DNA from: Photobacterium salinisoli
GTDB lineage: Bacteria; Pseudomonadota; Gammaproteobacteria; Enterobacterales; Vibrionaceae
Direction of reading: 5' to 3'
Length of the DNA stretch: 64,000 nucleotides
Assembly: GCF_003614885.1 (NCBI RefSeq)
Contig: NZ_QZMS01000011.1
Coordinates: 1,302,001-1,366,000, forward strand
Part shown: one piece after another, positions 55,056 to 64,000 of the stretch
Numbering within the stretch: the stretch's first letter is position 1
Layout of the letters: every line of letters begins with the position of its first letter
Notes under the pieces: generated by a model
What the model was told of the DNA's origin: nothing
The model's database searches: none
Seen by the model: only the letters and a program-made list of their open reading frames with translations
Made by a program: the position numbers and the translations under genes

Positions 55056-55642
55056 TTATCGTAAGGCGAGCCAGGAAACGGTGTATCGGAGGCTTCGCCA
55101 GTGCCGTCGAAGAGAACGACAACCTCTGTGGTGTTATCCGGTGAGCGGACCACCCAACCGTTAGGATCGGCGTTCTTTCTGGGGGTGCAGTCATCAAATT
55201 TTGCATAACAGCTCAATGTATAAATGAGACGAACACGCGGGCCATCAACAGTAAGTACCATAGCTGCCAGATAATCCCCGTGATTCTTGTAATAGTCTCT
55301 TAATGTGCTGATTTTCTTTTCTGCCAGTTTACTGTCGATTGAGGCCGTAATATGGTAGTACTTTTCATAGCTATCCCAGCCTTTAGACCAATACCCTTGA
55401 ATGAAGTTGGGTATACCAATTGATCCAATGTCTGCACTTTTACCTGGGTAACTACTAACTGCACCATAAGCAAAATTTGTCCGGCCGCCATTTGTATCGG
55501 TCACAGTCATCCGTTTAATAATATGCGGACCAGTGGTACTTCCTGCATTTCCAATCTCTGCAAAATTTTCAGTAAAAGGGGAGAATGAACATGCAGAGAG
55601 AGCTATGCACGAACCCAATAATATGGTTAACCATTTAAGCAT
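55052..55642 (-). CDS. Putative T6SS immunity lipoprotein, copy 1 (next to effector)
   Basis: A 196-residue lipoprotein with a different signal peptide (MLKWLTILLGSCIALSACSFSP, lipobox LSAC), the most diverged N terminus of the five. It is next to the effector gene and overlaps its end by 8 bases, so it is the best candidate for the original cognate immunity protein. The core and the end SPYDK match the others. Confidence 0.82.
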   Translation of the reverse strand: MLKWLTILLGSCIALSACSFSPFTENFAEIGNAGSTTGPHIIKRMTVTDTNGGRTNFAYGAVSSYPGKSADIGSIGIPNFIQGYWSKGWDSYEKYYHITASIDSKLAEKKISTLRDYYKNHGDYLAAMVLTVDGPRVRLIYTLSCYAKFDDCTPRKNADPNGWVVRSPDNTTEVVVLFDGTGEASDTPFPGSPYDK

Positions 55643-58244
55643 TTTCGAATATTTCCCTTACTATTTTATCGTCATCGTTTCGATTAGGTTTATTCACAAG
55701 CCACTCATAAACCTCAAAGTAACCAGGGTTAATGAGTGCGTCATGTGGGCGATGGATCCATTTGTGACTGTGTTTTTCTACGTTGGCTTGCCAGTGCTCT
55801 TGTGAGATGCTCCCCACCGGAAGAACGGCTAGTTTCTGCCAAAGTTGCTGAATATCGTCGTCTGTGACAAAGTCTTTGGGTTGCTCGTAAGCGGATGCAA
55901 TCCATTTTATCCCGATGCTTTCCGCCTGTTGTTTCATGCGTTCCTGAGTGAGACCGGATAGTGCGTTGTTGACCGGTTGCAGGCGGTAATAATGCAACAT
56001 GGCTTTATCTCGTTTGATCGCACCATATTGCCCATACGATTCCTGGCAGTGCTGTATCCAACCTGGCTCTCTCTCAGCTATGAAGAACTCTAGGTATGGA
56101 ATCAATTTACTGTCTGGGTTATCCGGAACCGTTCTCACTCCGTCACTGGTATGAATTACTTTACCGACCAGTGATTCTGATTTGATCCATTCTCTGTTGT
56201 AAGTCGTGAGCATGGGGAATTCATATCGTTCGTCCAGGCCTTTTTTATTGTACTGTTCAATGGCGGAATAGCCACCACCGACATCCGAGTGTGCACCAGG
56301 GAAGACTTCCTCATAAAAGTTGTCTGGCAGTGTACCCTTGGTTTTCAGTGTCGTTAATGGAAAGTTCACGCGAAATTCGTGATGTGCGCACAATTGCACA
56401 ACGCTTTGCGCACAATCAGGCTGTAGTACAAGTTGGAAGTTGCCTTCATCGGCATTGCCGGGCCAGTAAAATGAACCGACCGTGTCGAACAGTCCGACAA
56501 ATCGGACACTGACTTGCCGTGAGGTATCCAGTTCATAGCCTTGCTCACTGTTAAACCAGTGAGGGTCTTCTGTTCCTAACAGGTTGGGGGTGATACCGAG
56601 AGAATCTTTCCCTCGACGTCTGCGTGTGTAATCGGGAAGACCCTTTAAGGCAGCATTGACAAAATGGCGGGCTAAAGCCGCACCACGACTGAAGCCGAAG
56701 ACATCAAATTCAATATGGGTTATTGCATCATAAGAGCCTTCTGTATCTAACTTCTTAATAATGTTAGCGAGCTGTTTGAGCAAGTTTTGCCATTTGGCGA
56801 AGGCGCCTGTTGTATCAAAGACACCCAGTGCTTGGCCAAAGGTTTTTTCATCATCACCATCATCAATCTCACCAGGATCTTGATGGGCACCATCAACAGT
56901 ACCAACTCCCGATACATAGATAGCATATGATTCTTCCTTTACATCAGGATAAGCCTCGAATAAGCGCCCGATATTCGAGCGGGACTTGTTACCATAGGTC
57001 TCTTTATACAAGTCATTGTCTTTGTTCTGTCCGGTGCCGTCGAAGAAGACACCGATTCGCAGGATGCGCTGTTTTACCTGCGTGGTATTAACGACAGGGG
57101 TTTGGGCGAGAATTTTACTGTTTTCCTGAATGTGTAGCAGGTCTGGCATCATGTAGCGCTGAGTGTAGGTGCCCCAGACATTGCCAAAAGGATACCCCTT
57201 TCCTGTTTCTATGTGGGTGAGCGGAGAGGGGATATCGGGTTGTTTGGATTGCGTGTTACTGTTCTGCTCGATGATTTTCAGCGAATCGCCGATCTGCAGT
57301 GTAAGGGGATCATCATTGTACTGCGGGTTCAGCTCCAGTAACTCTCTGGCAGTCAGACCGTATTGTTCCGCAATATCCGACCAACTCTCACGTTGTCGGG
57401 TATCTGGCTGCATTTTGACGGTGTGATGTGTTTTCGCTGCGGTATTTTCTGGCGGTGCGGCTTCCTGAGTACTGCGATCAAGCAGTGCCTGCGTTCGGCT
57501 GGCGACAATACTCTGCATATCAAGCGCAACGGCATGCTCGTCCAGCCAAGCCGGCGAGATAGTAGCAAATTCGTCGTCAGAGAGCTTTTGTTTACGAAAC
57601 AGTATGTACTGATCTGAGACAGGCTGCCCTTCGATTTTATAGGGCAGCAGCAGGCTGCTGTAATGATGATCCGACAATAACTCGTCGGTCAGTGTGGTGG
57701 CGTCAGAAAGGGTGAATTGAAAGCTCCACCTGTCTTCACCGGTCAGCTTACATTCTTTGACCAATTTGCTGTCGCAAAAATAATAAAAGTAGCCAAGTGT
57801 TGGCCAGCCAAGCCATTTTTCTGACTGTACGGCTAACTTTACCGGGACAAATTCTGCGTTGATGTAACCGGTGTTTATTGGCCGAGGTTGAATACTATAA
57901 GAAGATGCTAAGCCCGACTGCTGGAAAGCCTCGTGTAAAAGGTGTTTTTCTTCCTGTGCAACACAAGCTGCCGTCAGCAGACAATGGCCGTTTTTCCACG
58001 GTGACTTTTTCCAGCTTGTTACTGCGTTTTCTGCGTCGGTACGTTTCAGGGTCCAGCTTCCCACTTGCAGTGTCGACAGTTCTGGCGGTGAGCAGAGTAT
58101 CAGCAAATTACATTCAAACTGCGCTGTTTCCAGTGCGGTTTCACTTAATGTTTTAATCGGCGGTTTGCTGGAAAATATTTGCTCATCCAGTGGTTTGTAA
58201 CCCGCTTTTACGAACTGTTTTGGTTTGTTCCGATTTAATGACAT
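55635..58244 (-). CDS. Putative T6SS phospholipase effector, DUF2235/Tle1-like with LysM
   Basis: An 869-residue protein. Residues 395-700 carry the DUF2235 alpha/beta-hydrolase: RIGVFFDGTGQNKDND (397-410), the nucleophile elbow GFSRG with Ser519, FVGLFDTVGS (582-591) and PGAHSDVGGGYS (649-660) with candidate Asp/His partners. A LysM-type segment lies at about 276-325. GYFYYFCDSKLVKE near 151-164 weakly recalls the MIX motif of T6SS effectors. There is no signal peptide, as expected for a T6SS cargo. No vgrG, PAAR or hcp gene is in the window, so delivery by T6SS is inferred from the family and the lipoprotein array downstream. Tle1 members are phospholipases A. Confidence 0.85.
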   Translation of the reverse strand: MSLNRNKPKQFVKAGYKPLDEQIFSSKPPIKTLSETALETAQFECNLLILCSPPELSTLQVGSWTLKRTDAENAVTSWKKSPWKNGHCLLTAACVAQEEKHLLHEAFQQSGLASSYSIQPRPINTGYINAEFVPVKLAVQSEKWLGWPTLGYFYYFCDSKLVKECKLTGEDRWSFQFTLSDATTLTDELLSDHHYSSLLLPYKIEGQPVSDQYILFRKQKLSDDEFATISPAWLDEHAVALDMQSIVASRTQALLDRSTQEAAPPENTAAKTHHTVKMQPDTRQRESWSDIAEQYGLTARELLELNPQYNDDPLTLQIGDSLKIIEQNSNTQSKQPDIPSPLTHIETGKGYPFGNVWGTYTQRYMMPDLLHIQENSKILAQTPVVNTTQVKQRILRIGVFFDGTGQNKDNDLYKETYGNKSRSNIGRLFEAYPDVKEESYAIYVSGVGTVDGAHQDPGEIDDGDDEKTFGQALGVFDTTGAFAKWQNLLKQLANIIKKLDTEGSYDAITHIEFDVFGFSRGAALARHFVNAALKGLPDYTRRRRGKDSLGITPNLLGTEDPHWFNSEQGYELDTSRQVSVRFVGLFDTVGSFYWPGNADEGNFQLVLQPDCAQSVVQLCAHHEFRVNFPLTTLKTKGTLPDNFYEEVFPGAHSDVGGGYSAIEQYNKKGLDERYEFPMLTTYNREWIKSESLVGKVIHTSDGVRTVPDNPDSKLIPYLEFFIAEREPGWIQHCQESYGQYGAIKRDKAMLHYYRLQPVNNALSGLTQERMKQQAESIGIKWIASAYEQPKDFVTDDDIQQLWQKLAVLPVGSISQEHWQANVEKHSHKWIHRPHDALINPGYFEVYEWLVNKPNRNDDDKIVREIFENA

Positions 58245-58606
58245 TGTGATAGTAATCTGTGATTGTTTTTTGAGATTTTACAATTCTAACCTATTGATGT
58301 GAAATAATTATTCTTAGGGTATGTGTCGTATTGGCCTGTCATTTTCACTCTTTTTGCAGGCAATTTATTAATTGCGTAGTGGTTCGCAAATAAAAATTTA
58401 ATGTTGGTCAGTTGAAAGCGTGTAAAAGAGTCCTGAATTCTCTTTGCATGTAAGGACTGAGCAGGTGTGCCAGCAACATCAGGATAATTGATGAATATCT
58501 ATTCGCAATCCTGATATGTAATATCAAAATTATGCGTTAGTCAGCGTAGCAGGAAAGACGTAGTGTGTACTGAAACGTAAGGTACTCTCCACTATGAGGA
58601 CAAGAT
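58245..58606. other. Divergent intergenic region
   Basis: About 360 AT-rich bases between the effector operon and the glutathione transferase gene. It must hold promoters for both. I see no gene, clear operator or hairpin. The GST gene has GAGGA 7 bases before its ATG. Confidence 0.4.
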
Positions 58607-59263
58607 ATGCAATTGATTATCGGCAACAAAAACTATTCAAGCTGGTCTTTTCGTGGCTGGCTGATGCTGGTTCAGAATGGTATAGCTTTTAATGAAAACA
58701 AGCTCACGCTGTTTACCGATAATTTTTACCGCACGCTGGAAGTGTACTCGCCGGCTGCGAAAGTACCTGTGTTAATCGATGGTGATGTCACGGTTTGGGA
58801 TTCGCTGGCAATCTGTGAGTACATAAACGAAGCTTACTGTCAGGGACGTGCCTGGCCACAGGATAATATTGAGCGTGCTAAGGCGCGGGCAATAAGCTGT
58901 GAAATGCATTCTGGCTTTACTGCACTGCGTAATGAAATGCCAATGAACTGCCGTGCCCGACGACATGTTGAGTTGTCCCAGGCGGCACAGAATGATATCG
59001 CCCGGATTGATCAGATCTGGCGTGAGCAGATGCTGAAATACAGTGACAATGGTGGTTGGCTGTTTGGCGAATGGAGTATCGCGGATTGTATGTTTGCACC
59101 TGTCGTACTTCGTTTCAGAACATATGGCATTGAAGTCTCCGAGCTCAGCAAGCTCTATATGGATAAAGTGCTGCAGTCGGCACCGGTGAAAGCTTGGTTA
59201 AAAGAGGCTTTGCTGGAAACCGATATTGTGCCGGAAGATGAAGCGGGCACAGACGTTGTGTAA
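58607..59263 (+). CDS. Glutathione S-transferase family protein
   Basis: Thioredoxin-fold transferase of 218 residues. The N-terminal domain MQLIIGNKNYSSWSFRGWLML has the Ser/Tyr region that activates glutathione, VPVLIDGDVTVWDSLAICEYI is the cis-Pro and glutathione-binding (DS) segment, and the helical C-terminal domain follows (DCMFAPVVLRF). The N-terminal NKNYSSWS is a feature of a bacterial subgroup of unknown substrate. It is monocistronic. Confidence 0.9.
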   Translation: MQLIIGNKNYSSWSFRGWLMLVQNGIAFNENKLTLFTDNFYRTLEVYSPAAKVPVLIDGDVTVWDSLAICEYINEAYCQGRAWPQDNIERAKARAISCEMHSGFTALRNEMPMNCRARRHVELSQAAQNDIARIDQIWREQMLKYSDNGGWLFGEWSIADCMFAPVVLRFRTYGIEVSELSKLYMDKVLQSAPVKAWLKEALLETDIVPEDEAGTDVV

Positions 59264-59280
59264 AAGGTTGGATGTTGTCT

Positions 59281-59314
59281 CGATTTCCCTCTCAATCTTG
59301 GGGGAGGGAAATCG
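59281..59314. terminator. Hairpin after GST gene
   Basis: A perfect 11-bp stem CGATTTCCCTC/GAGGGAAATCG with a 12-base loop starts 17 bases after the GST stop. No T-run follows, so it may be a weak terminator or part of the rhlE leader. Confidence 0.45.
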
Positions 59315-59418
59315 GAAGATAATTCTTCTCACTGGTAAGCATACTCCGTGGTAAACTCCCGCGCTTGATGTAGGGGCAGCTCTACTTTTACCGCGTTCAG
59401 ATCAACCAGGGGCGAGTC

Positions 59419-60612
59419 ATGCCATTTTCTACTCTCGGACTTAGTGCACCACTGAATAAAGCAGTGGCCGAGCTGGGTTACACAAAACCAACAACGATTC
59501 AGGCGAAAGCCATTCCTGTGATACTGGAAGGGCAGAATCTTATTGCTGCCGCCCAGACAGGTACAGGTAAAACGGCCAGTTTTGTGTTGCCAATACTGGA
59601 AAGACTGAGCCAAGGTCAGACCCAGCGCAAGAAACGTGTCCGTGCCTTAATTCTGGTGCCGACCCGTGAGCTGGCGATGCAGGTGGAAGAAAAAGTCACC
59701 CATTATGGTAAGCACCTGGGTTTAACGTCGCTGGCGATGTACGGCGGTGTTGATGAGCAGCAGCAAAAACAGCGTCTGATCGACGGTGTGGATGTGCTGG
59801 TGGCAACGCCGGGCCGTTTGATCGATATGTATGGTCAGCGTGCCGTCTATTTCGAAGAAATCGAGATGGTGGTGCTGGATGAAGCGGATCGAATGCTGGA
59901 TATGGGTTTCATTGAAGCCATCAACAAGATTCTGGATCGTCTGCCCGCAAATACTCAGTTTCTGCTGTTTTCTGCCACTTTGTCGAATAAGGTGCGGGAT
60001 CTGGCTAAATCGGTCGTCGATAACCCGTATGAAATCAGCATAGCGGCCAATCAGGCATCAAAAGCGAATATTTCACAATGGTTAATAACGGTTGATAAAG
60101 ACAAAAAATCCGCGCTTTTAAGTCATCTTATTCTGGAAAATCAGTGGGATCAGGCATTGATCTTCATTGAAACTAAGCACGGTGCAGCGAAACTGGCTTC
60201 TCAGCTGGAAAAGCGCGGTATTGAAGCCGAAGCATTTCACAGCGGGCGCAGCCAGGCGATACGTGCTCAATTGCTGGCGGATTTTAAAGCAGGCAAGATC
60301 AAATACCTGATAGCGACTGGCGTCGGTGCCCGTGGTATCGATATTGAAGAGTTGCCGCGTGTGGTCAATTACGATTTGCCATTCCCGGCAGACGAGTACG
60401 TGCACCGTATCGGCCGGACCGGACGCGCAGATGCGGCAGGTGAGGCGATCTCTTTTGTGTCAAAAGATAACTTTAAGAATCTGTGTATGATCGAAAGCCG
60501 GCTTGGGCACTTAATTGAGCGTCGGGAAGTTGAAGGTTTTGCACCGAAAAAACCTGTGCCAGTGACTGTGCTCAATTATGTCCCGAAAAACAAACGTCCC
60601 CAAAAAGACTGA
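59419..60612 (+). CDS. rhlE: DEAD-box ATP-dependent RNA helicase RhlE-like
   Basis: RNA helicase of 397 residues. Walker A AQTGTGKT at 45-52, PTREL near 81, TPGR near 130, DEAD at 154-157, SAT near 189 and HRIGRTGRA near 330. It has the minimal helicase core with only a short basic tail, as in short RhlE proteins; it lacks the RNA-binding domain of DeaD and DbpA. It is the third DEAD-box helicase in this window. RhlE is the best match, though SrmB-like naming is possible. Confidence 0.85.
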   Translation: MPFSTLGLSAPLNKAVAELGYTKPTTIQAKAIPVILEGQNLIAAAQTGTGKTASFVLPILERLSQGQTQRKKRVRALILVPTRELAMQVEEKVTHYGKHLGLTSLAMYGGVDEQQQKQRLIDGVDVLVATPGRLIDMYGQRAVYFEEIEMVVLDEADRMLDMGFIEAINKILDRLPANTQFLLFSATLSNKVRDLAKSVVDNPYEISIAANQASKANISQWLITVDKDKKSALLSHLILENQWDQALIFIETKHGAAKLASQLEKRGIEAEAFHSGRSQAIRAQLLADFKAGKIKYLIATGVGARGIDIEELPRVVNYDLPFPADEYVHRIGRTGRADAAGEAISFVSKDNFKNLCMIESRLGHLIERREVEGFAPKKPVPVTVLNYVPKNKRPQKD

Positions 60613-60647
60613 TGCGAGACTGATCTCGTCGTCAATGTTTGTTAGTG

Positions 60648-60671
60648 TGCTCTGGCATGGCAGCCAGAGCA
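60648..60671. terminator. Hairpin between rhlE and lifO
   Basis: A 9-bp stem TGCTCTGGC/GCCAGAGCA with a 6-base loop lies between two convergent genes. There is no T-run, so the terminator role is tentative. Confidence 0.5.
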
Positions 60672-60681
60672 TATCGCCACT

Positions 60682-61551
60682 TTACTGATTTTGAACCAAT
60701 GATTGATTATCCCGAATCGATTCCAGAGCCTGGACACGACGGATCTGGCCTGCAGAAAACGAGGTCTGTCTGAGTTCATCCAGTGCCGTTTGCATATCAT
60801 CCTTCGTCAGTTGGTTATCCGCAAAAATTGCATCCCGCTGCTGAAAATAGTACTCCAGCTTGGTTTGAAAATCTGCACGTGCTTTACGCAAAGTCACCAG
60901 CCTGTCTGCGGCTTGAGCCCCCACTAATTCTTGCTGTTTCAGGTATCTTTCCTGTTCGTCTAACGCGTTTGTGGCTTGAAGCTGTGACAACACTGCAGCA
61001 TTTCTGTAGCTCTGCTGCATCTCAGGTGGCAGGGTAGTTATTTCCTGCTCCCAGGCGTGGTAGTAGTCATCCTGATTGATTATGTGCTCTTTTAATTCAA
61101 GCTGCCTTAAGGCGAGTTGCCGCTGTATATTTTCTTCACTAAACAGTCTTTGCTGTTCTTCGGAACTGAAAAATGCAGATTGGATTTGCATCACCTGATC
61201 GTTCAATCGCTGCAGGCTTTCAGTATTTAATGGATGCTGGTTGTCGGGGCTAAGATTACTCAGTGCCGCCCGATATTGAATGAATCGCTCAAACAGATCG
61301 TTGTCCAACTGATAAGCATCCGGCTGTCCGGCATTGTAATTACTGAAATGTGTTTTTAGTGTTTCAAGATCTGCCTCGCCAAGCCCCGACAGAAAATAAT
61401 CAAACGTATCGCGAGAGGAGTAGGTATCTACCTTAGTGTCTTGCTGGGAAGGCACTTGTATAGCGGGTGCATCGGAGGTCGTTGGGTAGTAGAAACAGAC
61501 CGTACTCGCTGCTGCTACTACACCTATGAGTGAAAGTACGGTCTTTTTCAT
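60682..61551 (-). CDS. lifO: Lipase-specific foldase (lipase chaperone)
   Basis: Periplasmic, membrane-anchored steric chaperone of 289 residues that folds the lipase encoded just upstream. An N-terminal membrane anchor (about 5-22) is followed by a variable Pro/Ser linker, then the Lif signature RDTFDYFLSGLGE (47-59), which is the RxxFDY(F/C)LSxxGE motif, and a helical body. The start is 3 bases after the lipA stop, so the two are co-translated. Confidence 0.95.
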   Translation of the reverse strand: MKKTVLSLIGVVAAASTVCFYYPTTSDAPAIQVPSQQDTKVDTYSSRDTFDYFLSGLGEADLETLKTHFSNYNAGQPDAYQLDNDLFERFIQYRAALSNLSPDNQHPLNTESLQRLNDQVMQIQSAFFSSEEQQRLFSEENIQRQLALRQLELKEHIINQDDYYHAWEQEITTLPPEMQQSYRNAAVLSQLQATNALDEQERYLKQQELVGAQAADRLVTLRKARADFQTKLEYYFQQRDAIFADNQLTKDDMQTALDELRQTSFSAGQIRRVQALESIRDNQSLVQNQ

Positions 61552-61554
61552 TAT

Positions 61555-62496
61555 TTATAAGCCCTGTAGCTGTAAACGGTTCGCATGCTGGCGGTACAGT
61601 GTGGTCGGCGCGGTTTCGAACAAATGCGTAATGCCCAGCAAGCCATTGATTTGATCAAGATGATTCATTTTATAATCATCGCGTATGACTTTGCCCAGGT
61701 GTGAACTGCAACGGCCAACCAGACCATCATTAGGTTCGTCAAACGCCAGGCCAAGTACAGTCATTGCCGCATCGGTCGGGTCCAGCGCATTGGTGAAATT
61801 GCTTGTCCCGCTCCACGAGAAGTAATACACGCCATTGTCAGCGACATAATCTCCTTCACCGCATCGGGTGGTGGGGATGCCTTCCGGATACTTCTGATTA
61901 AATGCCAACGAACCTTCCGTGGTGAGAGCGGCCAGTGAGGCAAGCGGGTCTTGCGGTAATTCGCTGCCGCCGGATAAAAGGTTGATCAAGGTGACCAGTC
62001 CCTGTGCCAGTTCAACGGCGATACCTTCCGGCAGTGAGCCTTCCGGTACTGTGCCCCGGACAATATCAGCAATGCGCGAGCCTTTATTCACACCGCCGAT
62101 ACTGGTCACAGAAGCAACCAGCTCAGGTGCCACGGATGCGACATAGCGAGCGGTTGGGCCACCATGGCTGTGTCCTATCAGGTTCACTTTTTCAGCTCCG
62201 CTGATGGCCAGAACGTCCTCCACTTGCGCCAATAGCTGCTCACCGCGTAATTCGCTACTGTTTGTGGCAGAGACCTGAGCAACATAGACGGTGGCGCCGT
62301 CTTTATTCAGTGCATGTGGGATACCGTAGAAATAATCGATTCCTGCCAGTGAATCAAAACCAAACAGCCCATGAACCAGTACGATGGGGTATTGGGTTTC
62401 GGTATAACCTTTTCCTGATACGCTGGCAGTACTGCTCCCTGCCTGACAGGCAAACGTTGCGATACAGCAGATGAAGAAACTGATTAACTGTTTCAA
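61555..62496 (-). CDS. lipA: Secreted triacylglycerol lipase, foldase-dependent
   Basis: Family I lipase of 313 residues with a signal peptide (about 23 residues, CQAGSS). The nucleophile elbow is GHSHG with Ser110, the oxyanion His-Gly is in VLVHGLFGFD, and the likely Asp and His lie in EPNDGLVGRCSS and KMNHLDQING. Two Cys (TTRCGEG, VGRCSSH) probably form the conserved disulfide. The protein should pass the periplasm, fold with LifO and leave by type II secretion. Confidence 0.94.
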   Translation of the reverse strand: MKQLISFFICCIATFACQAGSSTASVSGKGYTETQYPIVLVHGLFGFDSLAGIDYFYGIPHALNKDGATVYVAQVSATNSSELRGEQLLAQVEDVLAISGAEKVNLIGHSHGGPTARYVASVAPELVASVTSIGGVNKGSRIADIVRGTVPEGSLPEGIAVELAQGLVTLINLLSGGSELPQDPLASLAALTTEGSLAFNQKYPEGIPTTRCGEGDYVADNGVYYFSWSGTSNFTNALDPTDAAMTVLGLAFDEPNDGLVGRCSSHLGKVIRDDYKMNHLDQINGLLGITHLFETAPTTLYRQHANRLQLQGL

Positions 62497-62743
62497 AGTG
62501 ACTCTCCTTGTTAGACCTCCGATGAGTTTGAATCATAATGGCAAAATTCAGCCTTGCCTCACGAATGTTACTAGTTTGTGATCATTGTTTTGTTTTTGTT
62601 GCATATTTGTATCCTTGTGAGGAGCTGATTTCCAATCGTCAGAGTGATAGTTTTGTGAGTGCTTTCCATCTCTTCTCACTCACCTTAGAATCACTTTGCT
62701 CAGTAAACTCTTCGTTGTCTTTAGTTACAGAAAGGAACCTGCC

Positions 62744-64000
62744 ATGACTCCCATAGATGTGGAAAAGCTTAAGGCTGATTACCCATTACTTAATCAATTG
62801 ATCGCTTTGGAAGAAGTGTGCTGGTTTAACCCGGCTGCCACCAGTGTGAGTGAAGCCTTGCCTTACGTCGGTTTAGATGCTCAGGACATTCAGGATGCCA
62901 GTGACAGGCTGACAAGGTTTGCGCCTTTTCTGGCAAGGGCATTTCCTGAAACGGCAGAGACAAGCGGCTTGATTGAGTCTGAGTTGGTTGATATCCCTGC
63001 AATGAAGCAGTGTATTGAAGCGTACTATAGCACTGAGATTGCTGGCCGTTTGATGCTGAAAAAGGACAGCCACCTGCCTATTTCCGGCTCTATCAAAGCG
63101 CGGGGCGGTATTTATGAAGTTCTGACACACGCTGAAAAACTGGCGACTGAAGCCGGATTGTTATCTGTATCCGATGATTACAGTAAATTGTATTCGGATG
63201 TTTTCAGGGATTTTTTTCGTCAGTACAGTATTGCGGTGGGCTCGACAGGCAATCTGGGGATGTCGATTGGCATCATGAGCGCCAAGCTGGGTTTTTCTGT
63301 GTCGGTTCATATGTCAGCCGATGCCAGAGAGTGGAAAAAGCAAAAACTCAGAGAGCATGGCGTGAATGTGGTGGAGTATGAACAGGATTATGGCGTTGCG
63401 GTAGAAAAAGGGCGTAAAGAATCGGAGAAAGATCCACGCTGCTTTTTTATTGATGATGAAAATTCCCGCACATTATTTCTTGGCTATTCAGTTGCCGGAG
63501 AGCGTCTGAAAAAGCAGTTTGGAGAGCAGGGGATTATTGTTGATGAAAAACATCCACTGTTTGTTTATCTGCCATGTGGTGTCGGTGGCGGGCCTGGCGG
63601 TGTTGCCTTTGGATTAAAAATGGCGTTTGGTGATCACGTCCACTGTATTTTTGCTGAGCCAACCCATTCTCCCTGTATGTTACTGGGGGTGCATACAGGT
63701 TTGCACGATGCAATCTCGGTGCAGGATATTGGCCTGGATAATTTGACGGCAGCCGATGGGCTTGCAGTAGGCCGGGCGTCAGGTTTTGTCGGGCGGGCTA
63801 TGGAGAGAATGCTGGACGGGTATTTTACGCTGTCGGATGAGCACATGTATCGTTTATTGGGGCAGTTAGCGCATAACGAAGGCATTAAACTGGAACCGTC
63901 AGCTTTGGCGGGAATGCCTGGCCCTGTGCATGTTATCAGATCTCATGACTATGCCGTTCGAATGCGGTTGGATCGCCAAAAAATGCACAATGCGACTCAT
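62744..64000 (+). CDS. dsdA: D-serine dehydratase (cut by window end)
   Basis: PLP-dependent D-serine ammonia-lyase (D-serine to pyruvate and ammonia). 419 residues are visible with no stop, about 23 short of the usual 442. The PLP-binding Lys lies in [16 protein letters not shown], the phosphate loop is [11 protein letters not shown] and the later glycine loop [18 protein letters not shown] 62744 has AAAGGA 8 bases upstream. No dsdC or dsdX lies on the left side; the operon context to the right is outside the window. Confidence 0.95.
   Translation, partial: MTPIDVEKLKADYPLLNQLIALEEVCWFNPAATSVSEALPYVGLDAQDIQDASDRLTRFAPFLARAFPETAETSGLIESELVDIPAMKQCIEAYYSTEIAGRLMLKKDSHLPISGSIKARGGIYEVLTHAEKLATEAGLLSVSDDYSKLYSDVFRDFFRQYSIAVGSTGNLGMSIGIMSAKLGFSVSVHMSADAREWKKQKLREHGVNVVEYEQDYGVAVEKGRKESEKDPRCFFIDDENSRTLFLGYSVAGERLKKQFGEQGIIVDEKHPLFVYLPCGVGGGPGGVAFGLKMAFGDHVHCIFAEPTHSPCMLLGVHTGLHDAISVQDIGLDNLTAADGLAVGRASGFVGRAMERMLDGYFTLSDEHMYRLLGQLAHNEGIKLEPSALAGMPGPVHVIRSHDYAVRMRLDRQKMHNATH

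Overview
The window looks like a chromosomal segment of a marine gammaproteobacterium, most likely a member of the Vibrionaceae (Photobacterium, Grimontia, Enterovibrio, Salinivibrio or Vibrio-like). The reasons are the malT / malP-malQ-glgB arrangement, DUF4382 and DUF3392 proteins, a LiuR-type branched-chain amino acid locus, a foldase-dependent lipase and a site that closely resembles the attC repeats of Vibrio chromosomal integrons. No rRNA, tRNA, CRISPR array, transposase or integrase was found. The genus call is inference.

Layout. 0-10.7 kb: a GAF/GGDEF diguanylate cyclase, the cold-shock helicase deaD, a LysR regulator divergent from a short-chain dehydrogenase, a DUF4382 lipoprotein, a DUF3392 membrane protein, the rescue factor arfB, an aspartoacylase, a DOPA-dioxygenase-family protein and an isochorismatase-family hydrolase. 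10.8-20.6 kb: the maltodextrin/glycogen block, with the activator malT divergent from malP-malQ-glgB. 20.6-21.1 kb: a SpoU-family RNA methyltransferase.

21.2-27.5 kb is the accessory island. It is bordered by two tandem arrays of one 235-236 bp hairpin-rich repeat, placed in opposite orientation. Inside are three AT-rich genes whose stops lie in CTAACAAA-type ends, one followed by a clear attC-like site and two by degenerate ones (integron cassettes without an integrase in view). Then come a GNAT acetyltransferase, a Phd/YefM-ParE toxin-antitoxin pair with a palindromic operator, and a small NadR-like P-loop ATPase.

27.5-35.7 kb: secreted and outer-membrane proteins of unknown role, a LysR/TauD-type dioxygenase/TSUP exporter group, the helicase dbpA and small hypotheticals. 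35.7-51.3 kb: catabolism of branched-chain amino acids. liuR-liuA-liuB-liuC-liuD-liuE (leucine) runs leftward. A thiolase, mmsA, an acyl-CoA dehydrogenase, an enoyl-CoA hydratase, a 3-hydroxyisobutyryl-CoA hydrolase, mmsB and an SDR run rightward (valine and, by inference, isoleucine). A large inverted repeat typical of a MerR/LiuR operator lies between them.

51.3-58.2 kb: a 39-residue membrane protein too short for normal gene calling, a LysR regulator, and a probable type VI secretion phospholipase effector (DUF2235/Tle1-like with a LysM segment) followed by five tandem, overlapping, mosaic paralogues of a lipoprotein, most simply read as an immunity-gene array. 58.6-64 kb: a glutathione S-transferase, the helicase rhlE, lipase lipA with its foldase lifO, and the start of D-serine dehydratase dsdA, cut by the window end.

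The two regions most worth study are the effector with five immunity paralogues (52.7-58.2 kb) and the repeat-bordered cassette island (21.2-27.5 kb). All family assignments come from reading motifs by eye; no database search was run.
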